Source: Arachnia propionica (lineage in GTDB: Bacteria > Actinomycetota > Actinomycetes > Propionibacteriales > Propionibacteriaceae). From it: 64,000 nucleotides of DNA. Below are positions 35,451 to 44,679 of this stretch, piece after piece; the first letter of the stretch is position 1, and each line of letters opens with the position of its first letter. The DNA is taken from the NCBI RefSeq assembly GCF_037055325.1, contig NZ_CP146373.1, positions 1,736,001-1,800,000 of the forward strand, in the 5' to 3' direction. The translations under genes were made by a program, and so were the position numbers. Below the pieces are notes generated by a model that was given only the letters and a program-made list of their open reading frames with translations, made no database searches and had not been told where the DNA came from.

Positions 35451-36838
35451 TGCCGTCGAACAAGGAGATCCTGGAGGCCCAACGTTACAACCGCCGCCGC
35501 CTGATCACGGCGTTCACGTCGGGGATACCAGGCGGGCGTGAGCTAGAGTCCAAATCGCCCTTCATCCCCCTGATTGTGGGCAGTGTCGTCGTCGCCATCA
35601 TGCTGGGGGTCGGGGTCGTCATGAGCCGCTTCGCTCCCACCCTTCCCCAGGACTGGCAGGATTCCACCCTCATCGTTGTCAAGGGCACCGGGGCGAGGTA
35701 CTACACAATCCAGGGCGTTCTGCGTCCGGTCACCAACATCACCTCCGCCCGTCTGTTGTCGGAAGCCGGCAAGTACAAGACCAGCGAGGTGCCCGCTTCT
35801 ACCATCGACGGCATCAGGCGCGGCTCCCAGATCGGCATCACCGGCATCCCGGACGACGTTCCCAAGGCCGATCAGCTTCACTCGGACCAGTGGTTTTCCT
35901 GCGACATCTCCGGGAAGCCACACACGTGGGTGGCTCAGCTTCCAGCGGCGCGAACCGTCCGGGGCAGCGCCCTGGTCAAGTCTCAGGACGGTGATGTATT
36001 TCTGATCTCCAACGGCCTCAGACACAAGATCCCCAGCGGACTGACCCCCAACCCGCTGTACGCCCTGGGCCTGGATTCCGTCGCCCCGACCACGGTCAAT
36101 TCGCAGTGGCTCTCCCTCTTCGAGCCAGGCTCGGACCTGAACTTCCTCAACCTCGAGGGCAACGGTCGGCCTGTCAACGGGATGCCCCCGTCGCTAAGTG
36201 CGGCAACCATCGGAAGCGTCATCGAGGTCAAGAGCGGCGACTCCACCAGACGGTACGTCGTCATCGGCGACAAGAAGGCCACGCAGCTGACGAACCTCAC
36301 CGACAAGCTCTACAAGACGGGAACTCCGCTCAACGCCACACTCGATGACATCTCGAAGATCGACATCGTCAGCATCGACGCAGCCAACATTTCCCCAGCC
36401 GACTGGCCGAAGAGCATCGACGACACCATGCCAGCAGGCTCCCTGCCGTGCGCCCAGCTCGCGAAAAAACCCGACAACTCCTCCACTTCCGTGCTCTACT
36501 CGATGACCAGCCAGGACCTCACCGAGGCCCTCCCGAAACAGCAGGAAAGCAAAGGCGGGAACTCCAACAACTCGTTGAATCCGCCAACGGCCACCTCGGT
36601 CCGGGGCGGGTCGGGTGCGCTGATCCGCACCACGTCCGGCGGTAGCCTCGGCGTGGTCTCCTTGGTATCCGATCTGGGAACCCTCCACGGCATCGGTTCC
36701 CCAGCTGACGACACCCTGAAGCGCCTGGACTACGACGCGAGCAATGCGTACGAAGTCCCTGCCCCGTGGGCAGCGCTGATTCCCGAGGGAGAGGCATTGA
36801 ATCCCGGGAAAGTCTGGGACACGGTGAAGGAACAATGA
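35450..36838 (+). CDS. eccB: EccB, ESX core component, 462 aa
   Basis: A short cytoplasmic N-terminus (MPSNKEILEAQRYNRRRLIT) resembles the conserved start of EccB proteins. One membrane helix at about 38-62 (IPLIVGSVVVAIMLGVGVVM) precedes a large extracytoplasmic domain with GTGARYYTIQGVLRPVTNIT and two Cys (WFSCDISG, SLPCAQLA) that probably form the disulfide typical of EccB. Size fits the family. Overlaps eccD and mycP by the ATGA-type coupling seen throughout this operon. Confidence 0.92.
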   Translation: MPSNKEILEAQRYNRRRLITAFTSGIPGGRELESKSPFIPLIVGSVVVAIMLGVGVVMSRFAPTLPQDWQDSTLIVVKGTGARYYTIQGVLRPVTNITSARLLSEAGKYKTSEVPASTIDGIRRGSQIGITGIPDDVPKADQLHSDQWFSCDISGKPHTWVAQLPAARTVRGSALVKSQDGDVFLISNGLRHKIPSGLTPNPLYALGLDSVAPTTVNSQWLSLFEPGSDLNFLNLEGNGRPVNGMPPSLSAATIGSVIEVKSGDSTRRYVVIGDKKATQLTNLTDKLYKTGTPLNATLDDISKIDIVSIDAANISPADWPKSIDDTMPAGSLPCAQLAKKPDNSSTSVLYSMTSQDLTEALPKQQESKGGNSNNSLNPPTATSVRGGSGALIRTTSGGSLGVVSLVSDLGTLHGIGSPADDTLKRLDYDASNAYEVPAPWAALIPEGEALNPGKVWDTVKEQ

Positions 36839-38154
36839 CGAACCGGTACTCGCGTTCCCGTCAATGGCGGGACACAACCGTCCGGACCCTAGCCAGCGGG
36901 GTCTGCGGTCTGGTGATGGCAGCGATGTCTGCGGTCCCCGCACGGGCAGACCACGCTCTGGTGCCTGCGAAGGTCGTCGAGGAGAACAGCACCACACCCA
37001 CGCCCAGCCAATGCACGCTCGACAAACCAACCCTGATGCCCCAGCGCCCACCAGCACTCGATCAGCTCGGCATCGAGGATGCGTGGAAGATTTCACGCGG
37101 CAACAAGGTGATCGTGGCGGTGGTCGACGCCGGTGTGGATGGCAACAACGTCCACTTCAAGAACAAAAACGTGCTCCTGCCAGGTTACGACATGATGGAG
37201 GGCGGGGACGGAAGCAGTGCCGTGGACCCACATGGCACCGCGATTGCGGGACAGATCAGCGCCCGGGAGGTCGAGGGTTCCGGACTGATTGGTGTGGCAC
37301 CGGAATCCCAGATCCTGCCGGTTCGGGTACACGTGAAGGCGAATGACAAGGCGGAGGTCGAGAAGACCCGCGGACCGGAGCCCACCCACACCGCCACGGG
37401 AATCCAGTGGGCCGCCGACAACGGTGCGAAGGTGATCGTCGTGGCCCTGTCCTCCTCCGTCGACAATCCGTCGCTGAAGAGTGCCACGGAGTACGCCACC
37501 AGCCGAGGCGCCCTCGTGGTTGCGTCGGCTGGCAACCTGGATCCCCAGACCCCTGCGAAGCAACACAACGTGCCGCAATACCCGGCGGCCTACTCCGATG
37601 CGTTGGCGGTGACAGGAGTCGACACCACCGGAGCCCCGTCGGACGCCGTAATACACGGCCCACATATCGACGTGGCAGCACCGGGCATGAACGTGCTCAC
37701 GACCTTCATGGGTGCTGGAGACTGCGTGCTCTCCGGGGACAAGCCGTCCACCTCATACGCCGCCGGGTATGTGGGTGGGGTCGCCGCACTGGTGGCTGCT
37801 GCCCATCCGGACGAGACCCCGGCGGACTGGAAGTATCGGATCCTGGCCACTGCCCTGCGACCTACACGCTCCATGCGTGACAACACAATCGGCTGGGGTC
37901 TGATTGCGCCGTACGACGCCCTCACCTTCACCAACGATGGAGCCATGCCCGGTCCTCCGAACCCGCGTTTCTCAACCTCAGCGACGCAGGAGGCGCCCAC
38001 CATGACACCTCCCTCCCCGCAGAAGGATCAAAGACCGATGCGCACGATGGTTCTGGGAATCATCGCTGGAATCGGCTGTCTGGGGACTCTCGCTGCCCTG
38101 GCTGCTTCCCGTCTGCGTTCGCAGGATGCACCGCGCAGGAAACCACGCCGATAG
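36835..38154 (+). CDS. mycP: MycP, mycosin protease of the ESX system, 439 aa
   Basis: ATG 36835 overlaps the eccB stop. Signal peptide 1-42 (LASGVCGLVMAAMSAVPARA). The S8 catalytic set is complete: Asp in VAVVDAGVD (about 97), His in DPHGTAIAGQ (about 132), Asn in VASAGNLDP and Ser in STSYAAGYVGGVAALV (about 306). A C-terminal membrane helix (VLGIIAGIGCLGTLAALAAS, about 406-428) and basic tail anchor it. Mycosins stabilise the ESX complex and process substrates. Contrast with the altered 5522 protein. Confidence 0.95.
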   Translation: MTNRYSRSRQWRDTTVRTLASGVCGLVMAAMSAVPARADHALVPAKVVEENSTTPTPSQCTLDKPTLMPQRPPALDQLGIEDAWKISRGNKVIVAVVDAGVDGNNVHFKNKNVLLPGYDMMEGGDGSSAVDPHGTAIAGQISAREVEGSGLIGVAPESQILPVRVHVKANDKAEVEKTRGPEPTHTATGIQWAADNGAKVIVVALSSSVDNPSLKSATEYATSRGALVVASAGNLDPQTPAKQHNVPQYPAAYSDALAVTGVDTTGAPSDAVIHGPHIDVAAPGMNVLTTFMGAGDCVLSGDKPSTSYAAGYVGGVAALVAAAHPDETPADWKYRILATALRPTRSMRDNTIGWGLIAPYDALTFTNDGAMPGPPNPRFSTSATQEAPTMTPPSPQKDQRPMRTMVLGIIAGIGCLGTLAALAASRLRSQDAPRRKPRR

Positions 38155-38163
38155 CCCCCTTTC

Positions 38164-38526
38164 GTGGTCCTTCTGGAGATATTGCGTCAGGAACCTCCAC
38201 GAACAACAGCAAGAATAGGAATCGACCGAGACGCTCCCAGACTTTCTCGAAAGGTGGACCCCTCAACCCGCATCCATCCACATGACTGGAAAATCGCTCC
38301 ATATAAAGATGCGTACGTCGTGACGCCAAGCGGACCCGGGAGAACGAGTTATATGCAATATCATCAGGGATGGCGATTGCATCGGATTTTCCTCGCCCCT
38401 CCTCTCCTTAGAGTCGGCGCATCAGAAGCTTCTCGAACACAGGAAATCACGAGAAAGAAATTTCGGAGGATACCACCCTTATCACGATGGACACCTCAAG
38501 TTTTAACTCTAAAGGAAACGCTTTGA
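38164..38526 (+). pseudogene. Third remnant of the papain-like toxin/immunity pair
   Basis: One open frame of 120 codons joins a toxin trace (LEILRQEPPRTTARIGIDRD, matching LRQEPPGTVAIVGVDWD at 16289) directly to an immunity trace (STRIHPHDWKIAPYKDAYVV, then frameshifted). The HWFN catalytic region is deleted. Not expected to be functional. Confidence 0.6.
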
Positions 38527-38591
38527 GCGTCAGCAAACTATTGAACGAAGGAATTCTGAGGGGAGCCACCGATTTTGTTGGACTGCCTTGA
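38521..38591 (+). pseudogene. C-terminal tail of a lost TNT toxin
   Basis: LSVSKLLNEGILRGATDFVG corresponds to the last residues of the 8073 toxin (LSVSELLDKGILRGATDFVG) and overlaps the immunity gene by 17 bp as there. Everything upstream of the tail is gone. Confidence 0.75.
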
Positions 38592-39654
38592 ACGACTCAT
38601 CACCACCCTCACAGACACAGACATAGGGGTTTACAAAAAAGAAGATTTTCTGTCCTTCAGCCGGGAACAAAACGTTCGCGGCGTCTTGTTCTGGGACACC
38701 GACGGCCTGTACCACATCGGATACCAGACGAGACAAGACGACACCCCCACCGCCACTCTAAGCACCCCACACCAAGACGTGGCCCTACGCTGGCTAATTT
38801 GCCGCATCACCAACAGATACCGCGAGAAACAGAAATGGCCCTACCTCCTTCCCCTGCGAAACATCCCCGGATTCGCGAACGGCTGGACAGCCGAACAAAC
38901 CTCCGAACAAACCGTGCTCTACAGCATCAAAGCCACCGGACGCCTCATCCGACCCAACGGCACCCCGGTCGCGATGGACATGACCACCACCTTCCCCCAC
39001 GCACCAGAACTCGCGGCCCTCTCCCACCTCATGCACCTAACCCCCGACCAAGTCCTGGACGCCTACCTCACCCCCAACGGCGAACCCCTAAACCACCTCC
39101 TCGAACACGGAAACCCCGTCGCCACCATGGGGCAGGATTTCCAACACCTGACCCAAGCCCGGGGTGGCCACACCACACCCTGCGAGGACGGTTTCATCTT
39201 CCCAAACACATACTCTGACTGGGTTCCACATTTCTGGATCGAGGACGGCTGCTGGCGCTTCGGCCACACCGAACGCGGCGAGAAAAGACCAGCAGAAATA
39301 CTGAGCACCGACCGCGACATAGTACTGCGCTGGATAGCCCTCGAACTACTAAATATCGTACGCTTCAACAAAGGATGGCCAAGCATCCTCACCTACAAAA
39401 CCAACCCAACCCTCCTACCCGGATGGCAGGTCCAAAAACTATACGGCCACTACCAACACAGTAACCACGGACGCCTCATCAGCCCAGACAACATCCACCT
39501 ACCAATGGTCATGAGCACCGTCTTCCCCCGTCACGAAAACCTCAACACACTCTCACACCTCATGCCCCTCACCCTCACACAAGAAATCAACAGTCTCCTG
39601 ACAAAAGACGGCGGACACCTGCACGGCCACCTCGATCGAAAAGAAAGTTCCTGA
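38575..39654 (+). CDS. Tandem Imm61-like immunity protein (second copy), 359 aa
   Basis: TTG start and ribosome-binding site as at 10837. Almost identical to that gene (first 290 codons with only scattered changes); differs near residue 290, where GHYQHSNHG replaces DDYG, and at the C-terminus. Its own toxin survives only as a tail, so it is an extra or orphan immunity gene. Converges on the 39673 gene. Confidence 0.75.
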   Translation: MLDCLERLITTLTDTDIGVYKKEDFLSFSREQNVRGVLFWDTDGLYHIGYQTRQDDTPTATLSTPHQDVALRWLICRITNRYREKQKWPYLLPLRNIPGFANGWTAEQTSEQTVLYSIKATGRLIRPNGTPVAMDMTTTFPHAPELAALSHLMHLTPDQVLDAYLTPNGEPLNHLLEHGNPVATMGQDFQHLTQARGGHTTPCEDGFIFPNTYSDWVPHFWIEDGCWRFGHTERGEKRPAEILSTDRDIVLRWIALELLNIVRFNKGWPSILTYKTNPTLLPGWQVQKLYGHYQHSNHGRLISPDNIHLPMVMSTVFPRHENLNTLSHLMPLTLTQEINSLLTKDGGHLHGHLDRKESS

Positions 39655-39672
39655 AACGTTGTGAGCCCGGCA

Positions 39673-40179
39673 TCACCATGCCAGGAATGATCCGAGTCGC
39701 GGACTTCCGTCGGGCGCACGATAGGAAGCCAGTACTTCGTCGTAGGGCAGGCGAATCAGATGTGAGAACTCGACGAGACTCCGGCACCGAGGGAAAGTTG
39801 TTCTCAGCGACATGGGGATCTGTTCGCCCTCCAAACTCAGGCTTCCCGTCAGTGGGGTCTGTTGAACAAGTCCCCACCCGACCCCCAGGGTTTCGATCGC
39901 TGCGGGCAGAATGATCTGAGGCAGCTCCCGCGCTTCTCGGGCGTCGAGTGCGATCCGACTGACCGCCCACTTGTAGACGATCTGATCATGCGTGCTCCAC
40001 ATGGTCGGAATGCGCTCGTCGCCTCGCTCGCTATACCCGTAGAGCCATTCATCATCCGCGCGCCACAGGTGGTGTGAATAGAATCCGCCATTCCATGTCA
40101 TGGAATACCCACCGGGGGTTTCTGCCACCTGAGCTCCAGATTCCGACGCGTAGGCAACCAATTCGTCCATGATGGACAT
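39673..40179 (-). CDS. Single-domain Imm61-like immunity protein (second copy), 168 aa
   Basis: Same length as the 11945-12451 protein and about two-thirds identical by eye (MSIMDELVAYASESGAQV; WLYGYSERGDERIPTMWS; VEFSHLIRLPYDEVLASY). TGATG overlap with the upstream fusion gene. Expected to neutralise the TNT modules of this operon. Confidence 0.7.
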   Translation of the reverse strand: MSIMDELVAYASESGAQVAETPGGYSMTWNGGFYSHHLWRADDEWLYGYSERGDERIPTMWSTHDQIVYKWAVSRIALDAREARELPQIILPAAIETLGVGWGLVQQTPLTGSLSLEGEQIPMSLRTTFPRCRSLVEFSHLIRLPYDEVLASYRAPDGSPRLGSFLAW

Positions 40180-41558
40180 CAGGCATCTCCTTCCAGAATG
40201 CGCAGGTCAATGCATTCCTCGGCTGTCAAGAGAATTTCACCGATGCGGAAGAACACCTGACGGGCACCGCCCGGTTGACCGAACCAGGGGGGAATGATGC
40301 TGGTCACCACGTTCACCTCGGGAGGCAGATCCAGCAGCCGGTACCGGTAGTAGGGCTCCTTCACCACGCTAGGCGGAAGGGAACGTTGTTCGAAGGCGTA
40401 AGGTTCCGGACCGGGCACCGCACAGAAGTAGCTGCCACGCGGGTCGCCCACTTGGTCGAGACGGTCGCCGTACTGCGCGACGTATTCCAGAGCGACCGGG
40501 TTGCGACGCCGGATTCCTGGGTCGACGACCTCGCACAGCAATCCACCGTCCTCGGACAGGAAGGAATCGACCACCTGATCCAGTTTCAGATTCATCAGGT
40601 GCGACAACACGTCCAGAGCGTGAGGTCGGTTCCCGCGCAGGATCATTTCGGTTCCGGACCCCGTGATCCCTGTCAGGATCCTGCGATTTCCCAGCTGTTG
40701 CTGACTCCAGCCGGGCGCCGTCTCCGCCTCCCAGTATCCGGTCATGATCCGCGGCCATCCCCTGCTAGATCGCACATCGTTCAGCCATCCGAAGGCCATC
40801 CAGCGCAACACCATGCCCAATTCAGGACTGGCGATTTCTGCACTACGTTGCTCGCCACGTTCGGTGTGGCCAAAGCACCAACATCCGTCCTCGATCCAGA
40901 GGTGGGAGACCCATCCGGTCTCCGCGGCGTGAAAACCGTCTTCGTCAGGAACCATCCGGAGTTCACGGGCGGCTGCCATGCGTTGAAAAGCCTCTCCTGT
41001 GTCCACCAGCGAATCACTCGTCTCCACCATGCGCTCCAGGACACCGCCGTTCGAGTCGAGGTAGGCGTCCAGGACCTGGTCGGGACTCAGGTCCATCAGG
41101 TGGGACAGGACCGCCACCTCGAGGGCGGTCGGAAGAGTGGTGAGCATTCGCACATCAACTGGTCCTTTTCCCAGACGAACCGGTCGTGCCCACACCCGAA
41201 TGTCTGCGGTCTCAGAGGTTGAGGCCTCCGGAACCGGCTCAACACCCCACCCCCATGCGATTTCCGGTGCTGCCCGCAACGAAAGCAGCCACGGCCATCC
41301 CTGTGCACGGCGGTACTGGTTGGCGACGCGACAGATCAGCCACCGCAGTGCCGCGTCACGATCCGCAGCGGTCAGAACGGCGACGCGCTCCTGGTCCACT
41401 CGATCCAGATGACCGACGTGCCACGTTCCTTCGTCCTCCCAGAACATGACGGTACGGGCGTTTCGTTCGCCCCCTATGAGCAGACCATCCTCACGGTCAT
41501 GTACCGGCACACCCACATCGTTCAGGGCACACTTCAGCCGCTCCACGCAATCAGGCAC
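40179..41558 (-). CDS. Imm61-Imm61-TNT fusion protein (second copy), 459 aa
   Basis: GTG 41558 (MPDCVERL) aligns with the first copy's start; the frame extends further but overlaps the orphan TNT gene. Two Imm61-like domains (WHVGHLDRVDQERVAVL; SHLWIEDGCWCFGHTERGE) are followed by the same C-terminal TNT piece (GDPRGSYFCAVPGPEPYAFE, EQRSLPPSVVKEPYYRYRLL, GQPGGARQVFF). The Arg of the DRVG motif is Gln here (LDQVG). The TNT part is about 80% identical to the first copy, so the fusion predates the duplication and has been kept open in both. Confidence 0.75.
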   Translation of the reverse strand: MPDCVERLKCALNDVGVPVHDREDGLLIGGERNARTVMFWEDEGTWHVGHLDRVDQERVAVLTAADRDAALRWLICRVANQYRRAQGWPWLLSLRAAPEIAWGWGVEPVPEASTSETADIRVWARPVRLGKGPVDVRMLTTLPTALEVAVLSHLMDLSPDQVLDAYLDSNGGVLERMVETSDSLVDTGEAFQRMAAARELRMVPDEDGFHAAETGWVSHLWIEDGCWCFGHTERGEQRSAEIASPELGMVLRWMAFGWLNDVRSSRGWPRIMTGYWEAETAPGWSQQQLGNRRILTGITGSGTEMILRGNRPHALDVLSHLMNLKLDQVVDSFLSEDGGLLCEVVDPGIRRRNPVALEYVAQYGDRLDQVGDPRGSYFCAVPGPEPYAFEQRSLPPSVVKEPYYRYRLLDLPPEVNVVTSIIPPWFGQPGGARQVFFRIGEILLTAEECIDLRILEGDA

Positions 41559-42075
41559 GTTCCCGCACTTCCTCCAGGAGACCTGTTTCCAGCAGTTCTT
41601 CGACGCTGAGAAGACCTTTTCCGGCGTCGCGGAACAGCACCTGACGTCCCCCGCCACGGCCTCCGACGGCGGGAACCACCCGCCCGGTCTCGATGCGCCA
41701 CGCTGGCGGCAGTTCCTGACCGGTCACTCGATACCGATGGTAGGGCAGCTTGGCTGCGGCCGGTTCGAGGGAACGTTCTGCGAAAACGACGGGGTGCGGA
41801 GTGTCGACCCCGAAGAGGTATGCCCCGTGCGGTCCTCCGACGCGGTCCATTCTGGGCCCGTATTTCTCCAGGTATTCCCCGGTCCCCCAGAACGTCTCAA
41901 CGCTTGCGGGATCCATGCCGTCTTGCACCGCGCCATCGCCCTCGTAGGCCCAGATGCTGTCACCGTTGGCGTCGCAGCAGTCTGCGACCCATTGGTTGTA
42001 GGAGCGAGGCTGGCCTTCCGCTCCGGCGCCGAAGTGCCACCGTGGATCGTCGATCAAACGAGAGCTGTCCTTCAT
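41551..42075 (-). CDS. Orphan TNT toxin module (second copy), 174 aa
   Basis: ATG 42075 after GGAGAACC (MKDSSRLIDDPRWHF). Same motifs as the 13820 module: SYNQWVADC, MDRVGGPHGAYLFG, ERSLEPAAAKLPYHRYRV, RGGGRQVLF. No secretion domain. Overlaps the fusion gene by 8 bp. First gene of a three-gene minus-strand operon. Confidence 0.75.
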   Translation of the reverse strand: MKDSSRLIDDPRWHFGAGAEGQPRSYNQWVADCCDANGDSIWAYEGDGAVQDGMDPASVETFWGTGEYLEKYGPRMDRVGGPHGAYLFGVDTPHPVVFAERSLEPAAAKLPYHRYRVTGQELPPAWRIETGRVVPAVGGRGGGRQVLFRDAGKGLLSVEELLETGLLEEVRERA

Positions 42076-42210
42076 GGTTCTCCAGGGTGTGTCTTTCCGG
42101 AACGAGGTGACCGCACAACAGTAGCGCCGCCGCGTGGAGTGGCATCCGCGGATCACGCCACTCCACGGGCCCCGCAATCAGGGCAAGGCCGACTGGATGC
42201 GCACACGTCG

Positions 42211-42245
42211 AGGGCCCCGGCGACTTGTCCGGTCGCCGGGGCCCT
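42211..42245 (-). terminator. Terminator of mmsA
   Basis: A perfect 14-bp GC stem (AGGGCCCCGGCGAC) with a 7-nt loop lies 25 bp past the mmsA stop. A second 11-bp hairpin (CGTGGAGTGGC) is at 42133-42167, in front of the orphan TNT operon. Confidence 0.75.
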
Positions 42246-42269
42246 GCGCTGCTGTTCAGGCCGGAGTGG

Positions 42270-43766
42270 TCACTCCTCGCGCTGGAAGCTCATCGTCGCG
42301 GCGTACGCACCGGACTCCGAGGGCCACCGGGTGGTGATGGCCTTGGCGCGGGTGTAGAAGTGCACGCCCTCGGGGCCGTGGATGTGGGTGTCGCCCAGCA
42401 GCGATTCCTTCCATCCACCGAACGAGTAGTACGCCACCGGGGTGGGGATGGGCACGTTGACGCCCACCATGCCGGCCTCGACGTCCAGCTGGAAACGTCG
42501 GGCGTAGCCGCCGTCGTTGGTGAAGATCGCCGCGCCGTTGCCGAACTCGCTGGCGTTGACGATCTCGATGGCCTCCGCGTAGTTCTTGGCGTCGACGATG
42601 CACAGCACCGGGCCGAAGATCTCTTCCTTGTAGGCGGGGGCGTCGAGCGGGACGTGGGTGAGGACGGTGGGGCCGAGCCAGAAGCCGCCCTCGTAGCCCT
42701 CGACCTTCAGGCCGCGACCGTCGAGCGCCACCTTCGCTCCACGCTTCTCGGCGTCGTCGATGAGCCCGACGATGCGGTCGCGGGCCTTGGCGGTGATGAC
42801 CGGACCCATCTGGACGCCCTCATCGAGACCGAAACCGACCTTGATCTTCGCGCCATTGGCGGCAACCAGTTCGGCGAGCTTGTCGGCAACACCACCGACC
42901 GCCACCACGACGGGCAGCGCCATGCAGCGTTCACCTGCCGCACCGAAGGCGGCGGCGGCGATGTGCTGGGCGGCGAATTCGAGGTCCGCGTCGGGCAGGA
43001 CGATGGCGTGGTTGTTCGCGCCACCGAGAGCGTGGACGCGCTTGCCGTGGGCGACGCCCGTGTCCTGAATGACGTGCGCCACCGGGGTGGAGCCGACGAA
43101 GGAGATGGCGTCGATCCCGGGGTGGGTGAGGATGTTGGAGACCAGCTCGCGGTCACCGGCGAGGACGTTGAACACGCCGTCGGGCAGGCCGGCCTCCTTG
43201 TAGAGGCGGGCGATGATCAGCGATGCGGTGGGCGTCGGGGAGGCGGGCTTCAGGATGAAGGCGTTGCCGGTGGCCACGGCGATGGGGTGCATCCACATCG
43301 GCACCATGACGGGGAAGTTGAAGGGGCAGATGCCCGCGACCACGCCGACGGGCTGGCGGATGGTGTGGATGTCGACGCCGGTGGAGATGTCGTAGGAGTA
43401 TTCGCCCTTCAGCGCGACGTTGATACCGCAGGCGAAGTCGAGGGTTTCGCGTCCGCGCTGGATCTCGCCGATGGCGTCGGAGTAGTCCTTGCCGTGTTCC
43501 TCGACGATCGCCTTGGCCAGCTCGTCCTGGTGGGCGAGCACCAGCTCGCGCATCTTGAACATGATGGCGGTGCGCTTGGCGAGGGAAACCTTGGCCCATT
43601 TCTTCTGGGCCGCCTTGGCGCTGGCGACGGCGTGGTCGAGGTCGGCTGGGCTGGCCGACATCAGCTCACCGATGACCTTGCCGGTGGCGGGGTTCTCGAC
43701 GGGAATCATGTGGGAAGGCTGACCCTCGTAGGGGGCGCCGTCGATCCAGTGGGTGATTGTGGTCAT
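42270..43766 (-). CDS. mmsA: Methylmalonate-semialdehyde dehydrogenase (CoA-acylating), 498 aa
   Basis: ATG 43766 has GGGAGAGG upstream. Aldehyde dehydrogenase fold with family motifs: NFPVMVPMWMHPIAVATGNA, FVGSTPVAHVIQDTGVAHGK, LGGANNHAIVLPDAD and the active-site Cys in GAAGERCMALPV. The PFNFPVMVPMWM and GERCMA patterns point to MmsA/IolA, which makes propionyl-CoA or acetyl-CoA with NAD+ in valine, thymine or inositol catabolism. Single gene, no catabolic neighbours. The importer at 1-2.2 kb is too distant to link. IolA would be an alternative name. Confidence 0.9.
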   Translation of the reverse strand: MTTITHWIDGAPYEGQPSHMIPVENPATGKVIGELMSASPADLDHAVASAKAAQKKWAKVSLAKRTAIMFKMRELVLAHQDELAKAIVEEHGKDYSDAIGEIQRGRETLDFACGINVALKGEYSYDISTGVDIHTIRQPVGVVAGICPFNFPVMVPMWMHPIAVATGNAFILKPASPTPTASLIIARLYKEAGLPDGVFNVLAGDRELVSNILTHPGIDAISFVGSTPVAHVIQDTGVAHGKRVHALGGANNHAIVLPDADLEFAAQHIAAAAFGAAGERCMALPVVVAVGGVADKLAELVAANGAKIKVGFGLDEGVQMGPVITAKARDRIVGLIDDAEKRGAKVALDGRGLKVEGYEGGFWLGPTVLTHVPLDAPAYKEEIFGPVLCIVDAKNYAEAIEIVNASEFGNGAAIFTNDGGYARRFQLDVEAGMVGVNVPIPTPVAYYSFGGWKESLLGDTHIHGPEGVHFYTRAKAITTRWPSESGAYAATMSFQREE

Positions 43767-44108
43767 GTACCTCTCCCTGGTTTCTGGGGCATTCAGGCTG
43801 GTCCGGCGGATTGCGTCGTCCCCACCGGCAGCAGTGCCGACTGCACCGCGTTCGGGTCCGTCCAGTCCGCTGGCCCGACGACCGGAGCCGCCGGGAGCTT
43901 TGTATACACAATAACCCTCCGACGCGGGATGCGCCACCTTGTATGCAGTCGGGATCGCCCGGGAAAGTCGGGTCCCGGCGAACCACCACCGCGGGTCGTG
44001 GAACTTTGTGCTGACAACCGGCGGGACGTTTCATGAGAACTTCCTCACGAAGATCTGCGCCATTCCTCATCCTCATGGGGTTCACTTGAATCATTCGGAA
44101 GGAGAAGC
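43767..44108. promoter_or_regulatory. Intergenic region upstream of mmsA with possible GntR-type sites
   Basis: No gene seen. TTTGTATACACAA (about 43899) and CTTGTATGCAG (about 43939) resemble TTGTATACAA-type GntR operators and lie 130-180 bp before mmsA. Their role is a guess. Confidence 0.3.
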
Positions 44109-44564
44109 ATGATGAAGTCGGAGCGAGACCGCCTCACCCTCACCCTGGTGGGCATAGGCGCTGCGGGACTGCTGACGGCTGGGCTGTTGTTCCAGCTCGC
44201 GCACCCGACGGAGCCCGAGAGCACCTCACCGGCAATTGTCGTCTCCCCCGCGACGGCCAGCCTCTCGCCGGAGCCTTCCCCCAGCGAGCCCCCGGCGCCG
44301 ACGGAGAATTCCTCGCCCGAACCGACGGTCCCCGCCGCGACGGAGACCACCGCGGCCACGCCGCCTCCAGAAACGACTGGCGCCGCACCTCGGACCACGA
44401 CCCGGGCCACGAGCGCCCCGTCCACCACGAGTCGCGCGAGGACCACCACGGTGGCCCCCGCACCCCCGAAGAAGGTCGGCGACGACGATGATGACGACGA
44501 CAGGAAGACCACGACGAGGACGACCAAGAAGGACAGCGACGACGACGACCGCGACGACGACTGA
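44109..44564 (+). CDS. Small membrane-anchored Pro/Thr-rich protein with acidic tail, 151 aa
   Basis: GGAAGGAG precedes ATG 44109. One hydrophobic segment (about 10-30, LTLVGIGAAGLLTAGLLFQL), then a Pro/Ser/Thr-rich extracytoplasmic stretch (35-115), then runs of Asp with Lys/Arg (DDDDDDDRKTTT). Probably a cell-envelope protein. No family recognised; the composition makes homology searches unreliable. Confidence 0.65.
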   Translation: MMKSERDRLTLTLVGIGAAGLLTAGLLFQLAHPTEPESTSPAIVVSPATASLSPEPSPSEPPAPTENSSPEPTVPAATETTAATPPPETTGAAPRTTTRATSAPSTTSRARTTTVAPAPPKKVGDDDDDDDRKTTTRTTKKDSDDDDRDDD

Positions 44565-44679
44565 TCGCTGAGCCCGGTTCACCGGCCCCTGCCCCAGAGA
44601 CCCACGTGGTCGCAGACAGGCTCCACGTCTCACCGGCCCCACCATTCTGTTGTCAGGGCAGCGCCGGGGGGAGCCAAGG

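Noticed and set aside
42225-44036. 603-codon plus-strand frame
   Set aside because: Antisense to mmsA; Asp/Gly/Val composition of a reverse-strand shadow.
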